DNA from: Euperipatoides rowelli
Taxonomy: Eukaryota; Onychophora; Udeonychophora; Euonychophora; Peripatopsidae
Reading direction: 5' to 3' (one strand)
NCBI GenBank assembly: GCA_003024985.2
Contig: PXIH01S0028664.1
Length of the DNA stretch: 10,654 bases
The translations under genes were made by a program, and so were the position numbers. Positions 1-6,930 of the stretch are shown one piece after another (within the stretch, counting starts at the first letter, position 1; the number at the start of each line of letters is the position of its first letter). The notes under the pieces are model-generated. The model had not been told where the DNA came from. It made no database searches and saw only the letters and a list, made by a program, of their open reading frames with translations.

Positions 1-605
1 TTGAACATGTTAAATTATTTTTTCATTCTGATGGTCAGGTCTTACTCTAAAAATGTTGTTTATGATATGCCAATGAAAAAATAATGAATTAAAAATGTTT
101 AAACTTGTTTTTATCATAAAAATTTGGGTTTTTGTTCAAATGTACCCCGGTCTCCCCTACAGTATGCCTGAGATTCCTGACAACCCACGATTTCTACTTC
201 CAATTGATCGAGTAAGAACAACCAAAACGTAAATACATTGTAAGGATCACCAACAAAAACTTATGGAAAAATTTTAAAGTGAGCATTTAGACTAGAATTG
301 AGAGAATATTTTTAAATATGACAATAATAATAATAATAAAATTCATTTAAGATAGGAGAAATTGCAGATATCAGAAATAACGTACATAATGGAAGCCAAG
401 CAATTTACTTTACTGTATATGGACTTCATTTATTTATTATGCTAAAATGTATAAAGCCTAAAGAGTTTTTTTTACAGCAAAAGCCAAGTTAATAAAAGAA
501 ATCCAAAACAGATAAAAAAATTAATAATAAATTACAAACTAAGAATAAAGAATTATTGCCACTCGGCAATTTTTTATCTGTATAGAAAAGATGTAAGTAA
601 GTTAA
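1..605. other. AT-rich stretch without a recognisable gene
   Basis: I see no coding region with family resemblance on either strand. The stretch holds an AAT microsatellite (323-340), two TA-NNN-TA heptamers (158-164 and 411-417) and a short C/G-richer patch near 144-190. A frame open for 50 codons at 340-492 has no early ATG and matches no family I recognise, so it is not called. The 3' edge runs into the first LINE fragment. Confidence 0.6.
323..340. repeat. AAT/TAA trinucleotide microsatellite
   Basis: About six tandem AAT units ending in an A run. It is an ordinary short simple repeat. Confidence 0.85.
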
Positions 606-976
606 ATCTACAATTTCGTAGATTTACAAAATCCGTCTATGGATTTAGCTAGACAAAATTTGCTAAGAGATATTCAATCTCCAGAAACCAGATTCATTAG
701 AGGAGATTTAATTTTTATATTTAAAGAAGTTGTAATCAGAGACAACATTAATACTTATTTTATATGTAATACTGTATCTCCTCTATTACTAGAGGTCATC
801 AGTTCAAATTATTTATTCAATCTAGAAAAACTATCAGAAGAGATAATATATTTCATCGAAATTTAGAATTGTGGAAATGGTGGAATCAATTACCTTCTAT
901 TGTATCTTCTGTTACTTTTAATCAATTTAAATCTCATGTAGATCAATATATATCAAAAGTACTACATTTAATGTAA
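606..976 (+). pseudogene. LINE reverse transcriptase C-terminal end (broken)
   Basis: This is the region after the RT domain in CR1/Jockey LINEs. In the first frame a block reading RGDLIFIF (from 699) matches the 'RRxRGDLI..yK' motif. After ~777 the coding signal moves to another frame: TRGH (788-799), then a Trp-Trp-Asn-x-Leu-Pro block (878-895, the family's 'WNxLP'), then a 'FxxF K' block and a stop at 974-976. The two frames are separated by one lesion, the heptamer TACTGTA at 770-776; discounting five of its bases puts both halves in register. The frame is open from 606 and no true start exists because the element is 5'-truncated. It is non-functional. The ATG at 639 is internal and should not be read as a gene start. 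Confidence 0.8.
770..776. repeat. TA-CTG-TA excision scar in LINE coding
   Basis: The heptamer TACTGTA sits exactly where the LINE reading frame breaks. Treating CTGTA as a 5-bp gain at one TA makes the RGDLI block and the TRGH block continuous in frame with no stop. TAC(A/T)GTA is the documented footprint of Sleeping Beauty-type Tc1 transposons; the origin here is inferred. Confidence 0.75.
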
Positions 977-1226
977 TTGAAAGGATTTTGTGTTTTTGTT
1001 CTGGGTTTTGTATTTCGATCAATCTTTAATATTTTTATTTTTGCTTTTGCTATATTTGCTGTACATATATGTTTATTGAATTGTATATTTATCTAAAAGT
1101 TGATATAATCGTTTATTTAGTATTAATATTGTATGATGTGATTATTATGATTATTTTACCTGTACCTTTGCTTTCCATGTAAAAGTCTTATTTAGACTTA
1201 TGTAGTATAATAAATAAATAAATATT

Positions 1227-1402
1227 GAAACATATTTAAGATGGTACTGTAGCCTATATTGAAAGTAAAATATTACAATAACTATAAATTTAAAAAGATA
1301 GGTTATATAAAAAAAAAAAAAAACTAAAACTAGTACACTAACATGATTGTGGTAGATGAAAGATAATGTAACAAAAATATATATAACTAAAAATATTGTA
1401 TC
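1227..1402. other. Spacer between two converging LINE 3' ends
   Basis: It contains the double heptamer at 1245-1256, a 15-base A run (1309-1323) and presumably the 3' untranslated region of the minus-strand LINE, whose stop codon is at 1403-1405. The A run is in plus orientation, so it is not that element's own poly(A) tail. The boundary between the two elements cannot be placed from sequence alone. Confidence 0.5.
1245..1256. repeat. Overlapping double heptamer TA-CTG-TA-GCC-TA
   Basis: TACTGTA (1245-1251) and TAGCCTA (1250-1256) share the middle TA. The simplest reading is two successive Tc1/mariner insertion-excision events, the second using a TA produced by the first. No pre-insertion copy is present here to prove it. 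Confidence 0.5.
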
Positions 1403-1846
1403 TCAATAATTGAATGGCATTTCAATGAAATCTAAATTATTGAATAAATATTTGTCTATTTTCTTTTTAAATGTGTGTGTGATTTTTTTATAGGGTGAAA
1501 AATATCTTCAGGGATTTTGTTTCAGATTGTATTANAGCTGTGTTGTATTGATTTATCATTTATTTATGTTGTTCTAAATAATATCTGTGTCTATGACTCT
1601 ATGCCCTGAACTCCTGTCTTTATTTAATTAAAAAAATGCCTTTTTTTTGTTCTATTACTATTGATTTGTAAAGAAATAGGATAATTTTTTATAAATCTTT
1701 GAGGTGTCATAACTTTTACTTTAACGTATTTAAATTGTTCAGTCTTATTTTATATTCAGAGAATTTAGAACCAGCTATCTTTAATAAGATTTCTGAAGCA
1801 TTTTTCAAGTTTTATTATGTCTTTTTTAAAGGGATTACAAAGGGCT

Positions 1847-1853
1847 TACTGTA
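1847..1853. repeat. TA-NNN-TA scar (CAG on minus strand) in LINE
   Basis: TACTGTA on the plus strand lies inside the minus-strand RT pseudogene. Discounting five bases here together with five at 1901-1907 keeps one open frame from the 'LSFxxH' block to about 1835 and removes three stop codons present in the observed frame. Confidence 0.65.
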
Positions 1854-1900
1854 CATATAATTATGGAAATATTAGGAGTTATGTATTTAAGCTGATTAGA

Positions 1901-1907
1901 TAGCCTA
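1901..1907. repeat. TA-NNN-TA scar (GGC on minus strand) in LINE
   Basis: TAGCCTA on the plus strand is the first of two heptamers that disrupt the minus-strand RT frame just after a G-M-I motif. The frame downstream is the expected one only if GGCTA is counted as an insertion at a single TA. Confidence 0.65.
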
Positions 1908-2345
1908 TCATTCCAAATTTAATAAATATTTTTTTAATATAGTTTGTGTGATTGGTGAATGATAAATTAGCATCATATATCACTTCTAAAGGGTTTTAAT
2001 TATGAGTGTATTTTTATACATCCATAGGGTTTATTTTATCAATATCCTCTTGAAATATTTTTTCATCACCATTATTTGCTAATTTCTCTAATTAATTTTA
2101 AGTGATCAGCATAAGATATGATCATATGAGTTCAGATTTGATATCTAGATGGATGTCAGCAATGTAAATATTGAAAAAAGTTGCAGATTTAATTGAACCT
2201 AGGGGAAAACCTCTGTTAATTAAATTTGGGTTTGAAAGAATGCCATTTATTTCTACGATAATTGATCTGCTATTTAGAAAGTCTATAATCCAATTAAATG
2301 AAATTGTAATTAATTAATTGATTTATAATAGATTCACTGCTAGGT

Positions 2346-2427
2346 GGCTGATTACGAAGCATAGCGGTTTTGTCACTCTGTGTTCCTTACATTATTTTGA
2401 GGTGACAGCTTTTAGCTGTGTGTGTGC
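2346..2427. other. Left flank of the hAT insertion, possibly LINE 5' untranslated region
   Basis: A short non-coding stretch ends in a TG-rich tract. Skipping the hAT element joins it to the sequence at 4051 that leads to the ORF1 ATG at 4077. I infer it is part of the same 5' leader. There is no direct proof. Confidence 0.35.
2420..2427 (+). repeat. Left 8-bp target-site duplication of hAT element
   Basis: GTGTGTGC directly precedes the element's TAGGG terminus and is repeated exactly at 4043-4050. Eight-base duplications are diagnostic of hAT insertions. The target is TG-rich, so slippage could mimic part of it. Confidence 0.85.
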
Positions 2428-2962
2428 TAGGGTCGAGTCGAATATCCGGGTAACNGGTTAATCTACCGAACAAGCCAAAACCCGTTAGCAATTTTATCAC
2501 AATGTTATCCGTCCTACTTATTTTAATGTTTAAAAACAAAATGTAGCCTATTCTACATTCTCCCTTTTTTTTACACAAAAGTAATTAATTAAATCATAGT
2601 TATATTAAAATTAATTTATCTTATGAATTAAAATAAAAAATTAAAACATGTAATCATACACTACATACTGGACCTTAGTATCGTAATCATACCACATACG
2701 TTTACTACCTGTAAAATTATATACTAGCCCAAATCTTTTTTATTCATTTATAGTGGCTATAAAATGAGAACAAATAAATTATTAATCAACCATTTAATTT
2801 ACGTTTCTGAAAAAGGTTTAAAATACTAGGGTACTGTAAACAGTTTTTTAAAAAAAAAGCATTGTTATACACATGGAGGTATTCCTTCAAATATGAGGTC
2901 AAACATCGAATCATCACAGCATGTCCGTAATAATTTTGGTGGATGATTTAACTTAATAGGAC

Positions 2963-2991
2963 AGTTAGCTGTATATTTATTACAGCTAACT
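2963..2991. repeat. Perfect 11-bp hairpin inside the hAT element
   Basis: AGTTAGCTGTA (2963-2973) and TACAGCTAACT (2981-2991) are exact reverse complements around a 7-base loop. Function unknown; it may be a remnant of a smaller nested inverted-repeat element. Confidence 0.8.
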
Positions 2992-3179
2992 AACATGTCA
3001 TAATTATCATCTTTTTAAATGACAAAACAGCATGATTTGTAGCCTATTCTTAATTTGAGGGCAAACAAACAATATTCAACAGTAAGCTATTTGCTAACCA
3101 TGCTAGTGGCTTTTCCAATCACAGTACATATTTCCTGAAACTTGATTGGTTTGCTATTAACATGATTTATTAACGAGAG

Positions 3180-3462
3180 CCTAGAACTAGGATCCAATAA
3201 GTGACCATAAATAAGTGGATAGCAGCTTTATTTTATTATTTACAGTCCTAACCGTACCCTTATCCTGAATTCTATCTCCTTCCGTGTAATTTAACATCAG
3301 GCGGGAAGGGGGGTATAATCTAGAGGTGGAAATTATCATTTTATGATCGATTTTGATAAATATGAGCTATTTCCGACCATTCGACGTATATGACTGAAAT
3401 AGATGTGCAGATGTTAAAACGTGGTAATTGTCAGTTGTCACTTATTGGATTCCTTTTCTAGG
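3180..3462. repeat. Inverted pair of 26-bp arms, possible nested MITE
   Basis: The arm at 3180-3205 and the reverse complement of 3437-3462 agree at 22 of 26 positions, including CCTAGAA at the outside and the run ATCCAATAAGTGAC at the inside. With one gap the match extends outward through GAGA. The enclosed ~230 bp has no coding signal. I could not find a matching target-site duplication, so this is either a decayed MITE or internal structure of the hAT element. Confidence 0.6.
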
Positions 3463-3608
3463 TCTCCTAAAACTTTTGGGATCATTCACTTTTTATAGGG
3501 TCGGTCGGGTTACCAAAGTACAGTGCCTATAATATCAGTTAACATTTTTTGTTAGGCAACTTAGGGCTATTATTATAATTGTTTTTTTCAATGCCCATTA
3601 TAATATAA

Positions 3609-3877
3609 TACAGTACCAACGTATATATAGTACTAAATTTGATTTATATTTTTTTTCCCTAAAGATTTTAGTTGAGATTAAGTTAAGAAACAATTTAATT
3701 TTGCATTTGGTAAAAATAAAATGATGTTTCTTTATTTTACAGTAAGTTATATAAGCCTACTAAATTACTGCACGTTCGTTGATTTTTTTTTAATTTTATA
3801 TCTTTGAAATCTTTGCTTAAATTTATGACAAATATAATAATTACAGTATATTAAAATAACAATCCAAATGTACAGTA
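3609..3877. repeat. Cluster of four TA-CAG-TA heptamers
   Basis: TACAGTA occurs at 3609-3615, 3738-3744, 3842-3848 and 3871-3877, all in the same orientation. Chance predicts well under one in 270 bp of this composition. They are candidate excision scars; none can be tested here for lack of a paired copy. Confidence 0.5.
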
Positions 3878-3956
3878 TGTCTAAATAACAGCCAAATATT
3901 GTCAATTTGAAATTTTGTTTGCAAAATTTTTACATTTTGAATTTATTACATTTGGA

Positions 3957-3966
3957 GGGGGGGGGG
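3957..3966 (+). repeat. G10 homopolymer
   Basis: Ten consecutive G in AT-rich surroundings, 77 bp from the right end of the hAT element. The length may be a sequencing or assembly approximation. Confidence 0.8.
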
Positions 3967-4042
3967 TAGGGTTATCCATTTGATATTCGGATATTAATGG
4001 CGGTTATCCGGATAGCAAAATTAGTATTTTTACCCATCCCTA

Positions 4043-4050
4043 GTGTGTGC
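4043..4050 (+). repeat. Right 8-bp target-site duplication of hAT element
   Basis: GTGTGTGC immediately follows the CCCTA terminus and matches 2420-2427 exactly. Confidence 0.85.
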
Positions 4051-4076
4051 TGAATTTCAGCAGTTATAAGTATAAC

Positions 4077-5144
4077 ATGGAAATTAATAATATTGTTCCA
4101 GGTTTAATTGCAAATAATATTATTGCAATTAATATGTCTACGAATATGAAAAATGTACACCAAGTTAACACAGGCCTTCTACTCTACAAATAAGCGTGAA
4201 GCAACAGATAAATTTATAGCAAATAAAAAGTTTGAAATAAAGCATTCCAGGGTGTATATTCTTACCAAAGCATGAGCAAACAGCTTGGGAATAATTTTTC
4301 TTTTAAGAAGAAATTGAGGCATCTGAATTTTTAAAAAAATTGATTGCTTGATCAAACAAAGCATTATTTGAATGGGTAGACATAATATAATTTACTCGGG
4401 AAGATCTGTTAGCAGCTCGGGAAGATTTTAAGTGTAATGTGAAGAATATACACCCCTGAAGCCTATTCGAACCATACTTGAAGAAAACATTACTATTTTC
4501 TCGTTGGTAAAGAATATGGAATACCAGAAGTATGTATTAAGACATTTATGCATGTAATGATATCTACTGGTACTTTAGCGAGTTCTTTATTCTACCTAAC
4601 AATGCTTATGTATAGGCTACTATATGTGACAAAGTTTATAAATTATTTCATTTCATTTAAGGATGCCAATGTACATTTTATAAATAAAGGTGATAATTTA
4701 GACAGTGTTACGGTAACATCAGATTCTATGCCAATACCGTTAGCTAGGAAGGCTACGAAAATTAATTTACATGATGATATATCTTTTGAAGTAGCTCCAA
4801 TTTTTTTAACTTTAAAATTGAATAAGAAAGTACATATAGATAGTATTCCGTCTGTGGTTGCTTTCGCTAATGTAAAGTATTTACTTAGAATACAAGGGAA
4901 AGATAAAGTATGTTTTAAGTGCTTTGTAACTGGTCAAGTCGCAAACGAATGTCGGAAGTCATATTGTCAGACTTGTCATAAAATGTGCGATGTTAGTCAC
5001 TCATGCAAGGTGACATGTGTAAACATGGTTAAGGTCTCGCAAGATTTAATGACAGAACTACTTGTACAAGTTGATGAGGATTATGGAGGTAATATGTTCG
5101 AGAAGCTTTTGTCTGGGTCAAGTGAAGAATTTGAACAGGATAAC
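4077..5144 (+). pseudogene. LINE ORF1 nucleic-acid-binding protein, Tx1-like (broken)
   Basis: An ATG at 4077 in a good context (AACATGG) opens a frame that stops at 4189. Coding signal then moves to another frame (about 4159-4270, including an ATDKFIANKKFEI stretch), decays through ~4270-4650, and is continuous again from about 4650 to the end. The last part has an S-D-S-M-P-I-P-L block and then two zinc-knuckle modules near 4909-5013: C-x2-C-x4-Q-x4-C, then C-x2-C-x4-D-x4-C. In a functional CCHC knuckle the third ligand is His; here it is Gln in the first and Asp in the second, and the Gly before the second is Cys. A short acidic tail follows. LINE ORF1 proteins bind the element RNA in the cytoplasm. 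Architecture and spacing resemble Tx1/L1-type ORF1, but a gag-like protein of another element is possible. The natural C-terminus is missing: a reversed copia LTR begins at 5145 and supplies the final codons and the TGA stop at 5148-5150. An 11-base direct repeat CTCGGGAAGAT (4395-4405, 4416-4426) lies in the decayed part. Confidence 0.65.
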
Positions 5145-5447
5145 TTTTGAATCTTCACAAAACCTTTAGTACGGTATATGTAATTTTAATTTTTTCTTGG
5201 AACATACACAACTCAATACATGTAAACTACAATATTAATTTAATCCCAATTTCAAACAGAAAAAAACACCCATCGAACAAGATGGCGATATACACTACAA
5301 AACTAAAAACTTACGCTAGACCAACATGCAAAGCGGTGAGTCATAAAACAATGTTGATTATGTTATGTTAGTGTAATGACTCATGAATCATGTAGTCTAA
5401 TAATATAAGTAGTTTAACTACAACACTTATAAGTATTGATTAATTAA
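5145..5447 (-). repeat. Inverted fragment of the copia LTR (downstream two-thirds)
   Basis: The reverse complement aligns with 6588-6851 of the 5' LTR over nearly its whole length, including the shared runs ATTAATCAATACTTATAA, GTTTGAAATTGGGATTAAAT and TACATGTATTGAGTTGTGT. Indels separate the copies: about 22 bp near 5310-5335 and a second block near 5360-5385 are present here but absent from the 5' LTR, and TACGGTA (5170-5176) is an extra 5 bp. The first ~130 bp of the LTR is missing, and this break coincides within about 4 bp (TTAA) with the break that ends the 3' LTR at 9202. I read this as the detached remainder of that 3' LTR. Against it, the bases just left of 5145 (ATAAC) could be the start of a primer binding site, which would mean a separate 5' LTR fragment. 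Apparent ORFs inside are chance. Confidence 0.85.
5170..5176. repeat. TA-CGG-TA scar in the inverted LTR fragment
   Basis: The inverted fragment has TACGGTA where the aligned 5' LTR has a single TA, a clean 5-bp gain. This paired-copy evidence needs no reading-frame argument. Confidence 0.75.
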
Positions 5448-5620
5448 ATATAAATGAAATATAGAATGTAAGTATGGTTTCAAAATCAATCTACAGTATT
5501 TAAAAAATCTTTAAAACGACTTGTTGGTTTAATACTAATGTATGGTAGATAGAACCGCCTTTTGTTTATGATGAATCTTATCCGATTGATTTGTAAATTT
5601 CTACCCCGACTAAATTAAAT
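5448..5620 (-). pseudogene. LINE RT N-terminal fragment
   Basis: On the minus strand from 5581 down, an open stretch reads IRFIINKRR, then an I-S-I-K-P block equivalent to the conserved 'YRPISL', then F-K-D-F-L-N and, after a heptamer at 5498-5492, a R-L-I-L-K-P-Y-L-H-S-I block that precedes the GRSIHD motif in L1/Tx1-type RTs. Coding resemblance ends at 5448, the inverted-LTR boundary. The next expected motif (RSIHDC) is found on the plus strand at about 9208, directly after the truncated 3' LTR. Both pieces therefore probably come from one LINE split by an inversion. Upstream coding toward 5620 is weak. It is too short and broken to function. Confidence 0.6.
5492..5498. repeat. TA-NNN-TA scar (CTG on minus strand) in LINE RT
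   Basis: TACAGTA on the plus strand interrupts the minus-strand RT fragment and brings a stop in the upstream frame. Counting five bases as an insertion joins the F-L-N and R-L-I-L-K-P blocks in one frame. Confidence 0.65.
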
Positions 5621-5754
5621 ATGGGGGTTCCATTTCTTTAATCAGTTACTATGCATGGTTTAAAAATTAATCTCCAGTAGATAAAAATAATTAAATAAAT
5701 GCTCGAATAATGCTCTCGAGTTGAGTTTGTATTTTAGATCGTTTAGACTGACTT

Positions 5755-5772
5755 TGTGTGTGTGTGTGTGTG
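5755..5772 (+). repeat. TG dinucleotide microsatellite, nine units
   Basis: Eighteen bases of uninterrupted TG. Confidence 0.9.
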
Positions 5773-6323
5773 ATGGGGCATTGGGGCTTATTAATCAAAA
5801 CTATTAATAATTTTATAAGAGATTCTACCTCACCTAATTTATGTACGGCGATTCTGAAAATGTAATCAATTATTATAACCTACGAAGACATATTACACAA
5901 TTAAAAATTTATTAATGATGATCATTAGTAGTCTATTTGAAAAATATTAATAATAATTATATTTAATAAGTTGGGAGTTTTGTACTTTTATAAATATTAT
6001 TAAAATACTTATTTTAACTTACTGTATCTCTAAATTTGTAAGATTTGTGGTGGTCATTTTGAATAAATTAAAAATATTTATTAATATTCTATTATTAAAT
6101 ATTTAATATTTCCCTTAATATTAGCATATATAAAAGTCCTATTGACTTAAAACATGTAAAAAGTTCCATAGGATTACCCAGCTTCCTACACCCTCTCCCC
6201 ATATGTGTAGCGCTCTCATTGGGTTAGCATGGTGCTGAGCCTGCTGCACCTTTCCCCTCTGTGCCATACGCCACTCAAAAAAAAGTGTTCCAGAACTCTC
6301 ATATTGTATACTACTGATTCAAA

Positions 6324-6375
6324 CCAGAAGTGACCTTTGACCCAGAACTGGAAGTCACATTACCGGAAGCGGAAG
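6324..6375. promoter_or_regulatory. Motif cluster: nuclear-receptor DR1-like site with ETS-like cores
   Basis: TGACCTTTGACCC (6331-6343) is, on the minus strand, GGGTCA-A-AGGTCA, the form bound by HNF4/RXR-type receptors in animals. GGAAGT or near-identical cores (AGAAGT, GGAAGT, GGAAGC, GGAAGT) occur four times in the same 50 bp, resembling ETS sites. It lies about 80-130 bp upstream of the 5' LTR. The match is by consensus only and the cluster may simply be part of an unidentified repeat. Confidence 0.25.
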
Positions 6376-6456
6376 TGTCCTGGACCGTTATATTACATCT
6401 ACTTAACTAGGAAAATTCCTATAAAACTCTTCACTCAATGCTCTAAACTCACGAGT

Positions 6457-6851
6457 TGTTAAAAGGTCACTGTGCTATTCATAATAGGAGTATGACTATA
6501 TTGATTTATATTGAACATGTATTGTATCTCATATCTTATTAATTTGATATTTTTAGTATAGTATTAATAGTTGTTTAAGTTTATTGATTAATTAATCAAT
6601 ACTTATAATACTTATAAGTGTTGTAGATAAACTATTTATATTATTAGACAACATGGCTCATTACTCAACATTGTTTTATGACTCGTCAGTTTTTAGTTTT
6701 GTAGTGTGTATCTCAATCTTGTTCAATGGGTGTTTTTTCTGTTTGAAATTGGGATTAAATTAATACCGTATTCAAATTTACATGTATTGAGTTGTGTTTG
6801 TTCCAAGCAAAAATTGAAATTATATACTAAAGTTTTTGTGAAGATTCAACA
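6457..6851 (+). repeat. Copia 5' LTR
   Basis: It starts TGTTAAAAGG and ends AGATTCAACA, giving the canonical TG...CA ends, 395 bp. Its first ~135 bp match the 3' LTR (9057-9202) with few changes; the rest matches the reversed fragment at 5145-5447. Differences from those copies include a 9-bp tandem gain (TACTTATAA) near 6605 and TACCGTA at 6764-6770. The short ORF at 6706-6927 crosses the LTR end and primer site and is not a gene. LTRs carry promoter and polyadenylation signals, but I cannot place them here. Confidence 0.9.
6764..6770. repeat. TA-CCG-TA scar in the 5' LTR
   Basis: The 5' LTR has TACCGTA where the aligned inverted fragment (near 5225) has one TA. Discounting five bases gives equal-length alignment with three mismatches over 20 bp. 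Confidence 0.7.
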
Positions 6852-6865
6852 GGTTATGGGCCCAG
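6852..6865 (+). promoter_or_regulatory. Primer binding site, initiator Met-tRNA half-molecule type
   Basis: GGTTATGGGCCCAG directly follows the LTR's CA end. From memory this matches the Drosophila copia primer site, which pairs with an internal (anticodon-stem) part of initiator Met-tRNA and so implies priming by a cleaved tRNA half. Retained exactly although the rest of the element is decayed. Confidence 0.8.
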
Positions 6866-6930
6866 GATTTAATGGATTGAAAGCCATAACCATAAGAACC
6901 CATCAACCTATCGAGTTACAGTTTTAGCGG

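Larger units (their letters stand above)
606..1226 (+). mobile_element. 5'-truncated CR1/Jockey-like LINE, 3' end
   Basis: The fragment holds the last ~120 codons of a LINE RT polyprotein (606-976), about 230 bp of 3' untranslated sequence and a TAAA-type simple-repeat end (1206-1226). Just before the tail is a 6-bp stem, AAGTCT (1183-1188) with AGACTT (1194-1199) and a 5-base loop. A 3' hairpin followed by a short tandem tail is usual for CR1/L2-type LINEs, whose RT recognises the 3' end. 5' truncation is the normal outcome of incomplete target-primed reverse transcription. The clade is inferred from the C-terminal motifs and the tail and could equally be Jockey or L2. Confidence 0.75.
1403..2345 (-). 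pseudogene. CR1/Jockey-like LINE RT, second half to C-terminus (broken)
   Basis: Reading the minus strand from 2295 down: a 'WIIDFLN' block; a G-F-P-L-G-S block matching the RT motif G(V/I)PQGS, followed by F-F-N-I-Y-I-x-D-I; the catalytic box read as YADH (2113-2102, normally YADD); a Q-E-D-I-D-K-I block (2052-2029); then a D-A-N-L-S-F-x-x-H block (about 1980-1930) of the 'LGVxfDxxLsFxxHi' type. Near 1840-1765 comes a lysine-rich 'PxKKDIIKLEK' block, then 'FSEYKIRLNNLNTLK' (about 1768-1719), and a final 'HLKRKIDKYLFNN' (about 1475-1433) before the stop at 1403-1405. Frames shift and stops occur throughout: a frameshift just before YADH, deletions near 2000 and 1830, and two TA-NNN-TA heptamers (1901-1907, 1847-1853). 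The last catalytic Asp is His. About 50 bases upstream of 2295 look distantly coding. It is inactive. The element is distinct from the plus-strand LINE beside it. Confidence 0.85.
2428..4042. mobile_element. Non-autonomous hAT-like DNA transposon
   Basis: The 1,615-bp element begins TAGGGTCGAGTCGAAT and ends, on the minus strand, TAGGGATGGGTAAAAAT. The ends share TAGGG and about 10 of the first 15 positions, as expected for short diverged hAT terminal inverted repeats. Perfect 8-bp duplications GTGTGTGC flank it. A subterminal motif ATCCGGRTAAC lies in opposite orientation near both ends (2444-2454, and the complement at 4003-4013), with another GGTTATCC at 3970-3977; such motifs are candidate transposase sites. 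A second subterminal inverted pair is TAACNGGTT (2451-2459) and AACCCGTTA (2479-2487). No transposase block is visible on either strand, so mobilisation would need a transposase supplied in trans. The interior holds seven TA-NNN-TA heptamers of the CAG or GCC type, a perfect 11-bp hairpin and an inverted pair at 3180-3462. Confidence 0.88.
5621..6456. other. Non-coding stretch with microsatellite and GC-richer patch
   Basis: No coding block is recognised on either strand. It contains a TG microsatellite (5755-5772), a very AT-rich core (5880-6140), TACTGTA at 6020-6026 and a patch at about 6170-6395 with near-even base composition. If the inversion model is right, this was once between the copia 5' LTR and the LINE RT, but I see no LINE endonuclease motifs in it. 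Confidence 0.5.

Noticed and set aside
163-211. Possible 49-bp exon with a pyrimidine-rich AG acceptor and a GTAAGA donor
   Set aside because: The acceptor AG lies inside a TACAGTA heptamer that is probably an excision scar, no neighbouring exon is visible, and the open frame is too short to mean anything.
340-492. 50-codon open frame on the plus strand
   Set aside because: No early ATG, no recognisable family and low-complexity surroundings.
603-626. 9-bp hairpin TAAATCTAC / GTAGATTTA, reminiscent of a CRISPR repeat stem
   Set aside because: It occurs once with no repeat-spacer array, in a eukaryotic LINE context.
2387-2578. 63-codon minus-strand ORF
   Set aside because: It crosses the hAT left end and its target duplication and includes an N, so it is a chance frame.
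4179-4364. 61-codon minus-strand ORF
   Set aside because: It lies antisense to the decayed ORF1 and has no family resemblance.
5147-5371. 74-codon ORF starting with what looks like an endonuclease-type S-W-N-I motif
   Set aside because: It lies wholly inside the reversed LTR fragment and its frame is not conserved in the paired LTR.
6200-6330. tRNA-derived SINE with A and B boxes
   Set aside because: A B-box-like GGTTTGAATCA exists on the minus strand near 6315-6325, but no A box lies at the usual distance and no tRNA fold could be drawn.
6706-6927. 73-codon ORF
   Set aside because: It runs from within the 5' LTR across the primer binding site and is not gag-like.
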